Source: an uncultured Solirubrobacter sp. (GTDB lineage: Bacteria; Actinomycetota; Thermoleophilia; Solirubrobacterales; Solirubrobacteraceae). Taken from it: a stretch of 5,944 nt of DNA. The notes under the pieces are model-generated. The model saw nothing but the letters and a program-made list of their open reading frames with translations, did not search any database and was not told the origin of the DNA. Shown here in pieces: positions 5,331-5,944 of the stretch. The stretch covers positions 1-5,944 of the forward strand of contig CALMNS010000431.1 of NCBI GenBank assembly GCA_937871635.1. Direction: 5' to 3'. A program made the position numbers and the translations under genes. Position 1 is the first letter of the stretch; every line of letters starts with the position of its first letter.

Positions 5331-5944
5331 TCAGGCGAGCGCGAGCAGCTCGTCGAGCGCCACCGCGAGATGCTCGCTCAGGCGGTCGGCGTCGGGCAGC
5401 GCCCGCTCGTCGGAGTAGAGCCCGAAGCACGCGTCGCCCTGGATGGTGAGCATCCCGATCGACAGCGCGTGCCCCTGGGTGAGCGGCACGAGCGGGAACG
5501 CCTCGAGCAGCTCGCAACCGGCCATGTGCAGCCGGCCGGGCGGCCCGGGGACGTTCGAGACCACGAGGTTGAACATCCGCGGGCTGGCCATGGCCTGCGA
5601 GACGACGCGCTGCACGGGGATCGGCGCCCGGCCGACGGCCTCGAGCAGCCCGTCGGTGCGCTCGGGGTCGCCGGCGGCCTTGCGGACGTCCATCGACTCG
5701 CGGACCATCGCGAGCCGGCGGGCGGGGTCGGGCTCCTGGCAGGGCAGCTCGACGAAGACGAACGAGATGCGGTTGCCCAGCCCGTCGCCGTCGTCGGGCG
5801 CCCGCACGTTGACGGGCACCATCGCCTTCAGCGGCACGGCCGGCTCGCCGCGCTCGAGGGCGAAGGCGCGCAGCGCGCCCGCGCAGGCGGCGAGGACGAC
5901 GTCGTTGACGGTGCCGCCGTGACGGCGCTTGACCTGCTTGAGCT
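5331..5944 (-). CDS. Wax ester synthase/diacylglycerol acyltransferase, C-terminal part
   Basis: The 203 residues visible are the C-terminal part of a bacterial WS/DGAT, which transfers acyl groups from acyl-CoA to fatty alcohols or diacylglycerol to make storage lipid. The frame runs off the right edge, so the N-terminal half, with the catalytic HHxxxDG motif, is outside the window. What is visible matches the family: KRRHGGTVNDVVLAACAGAL near the window edge, containing the conserved NDVVLA element; then PLKAMVPVNVR and GNRISFVFVELP; and the C-terminal DUF1298-type part, NLVVSNVPGPPGRLHMAGC, PLTQGHALSIGMLTIQGDACFGLYSD and a final leucine-rich helix. It ends at a TGA directly before the cyclase frame, so both are probably co-transcribed. 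Actinobacteria often carry several paralogues, not all of which make lipid, so the exact product is uncertain. Confidence 0.9.
   Translation of the reverse strand, partial: LKQVKRRHGGTVNDVVLAACAGALRAFALERGEPAVPLKAMVPVNVRAPDDGDGLGNRISFVFVELPCQEPDPARRLAMVRESMDVRKAAGDPERTDGLLEAVGRAPIPVQRVVSQAMASPRMFNLVVSNVPGPPGRLHMAGCELLEAFPLVPLTQGHALSIGMLTIQGDACFGLYSDERALPDADRLSEHLAVALDELLALA

Noticed and set aside
1..5944. CRISPR array, tRNA, rRNA, insertion sequence or other mobile element
   Set aside because: I saw no regularly spaced repeats, tRNA-like cloverleaf, transposase, terminal inverted repeats or change in base composition.

Overview
The window is uniformly GC-rich, with strong G/C at third codon positions. 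It has tightly packed genes with GTG/TTG starts, a PspC-domain membrane protein, an IclR-family regulator and a bacterial wax ester synthase/diacylglycerol acyltransferase (WS/DGAT). Together these suggest an actinobacterial chromosome, possibly of the Thermoleophilia/Solirubrobacterales type. That placement is inference; no rRNA or other taxonomic marker is present.

Layout, left to right. (1) Positions 1-408, minus strand: the N-terminal part of a PspC-domain membrane protein, cut by the window edge. (2) Positions 496-3217, minus strand: a compact three-gene operon for the lower meta-cleavage pathway, transcribed in the order 2-oxopent-4-enoate hydratase, acylating acetaldehyde dehydrogenase, 4-hydroxy-2-oxovalerate aldolase. 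The genes overlap or nearly touch. (3) Positions 3218-3318: a regulatory region with a perfect 17-bp palindrome and promoter-like elements facing both ways. (4) Positions 3247-4059, plus strand: a divergent IclR-family regulator, most likely the activator of the operon. (5) Positions 4085-5944, minus strand: a second gene group converging on the regulator, made of a WS/DGAT (C-terminal part only), a cyclase-family (kynurenine formamidase-like) metal hydrolase and a small single-domain cupin.

How the genes work together. The hydratase adds water to a 2-hydroxy-2,4-dienoate. The aldolase splits the product to pyruvate plus an aldehyde. The dehydrogenase, which in known systems forms a channelling complex with the aldolase, converts the aldehyde to acyl-CoA. 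This is the shared final section of catechol, phenylpropionate and steroid-ring meta-cleavage pathways. The ring-cleavage dioxygenase and C-C hydrolase that would supply the substrate are not in the window, so the growth substrate cannot be read from it. The IclR protein and the palindrome form a plausible MhpR/PcaU-type regulatory switch.

I see no mobile element, CRISPR array, tRNA, rRNA or obviously new multi-gene system. The points most worth checking are the cyclase gene, whose conserved N-terminus has no canonical start codon and has ATC where the initiator Met is expected; the regulatory palindrome with its shared -35 element; and a strong hairpin between the cyclase and cupin genes. 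There is no gene-free stretch longer than 300 bases.
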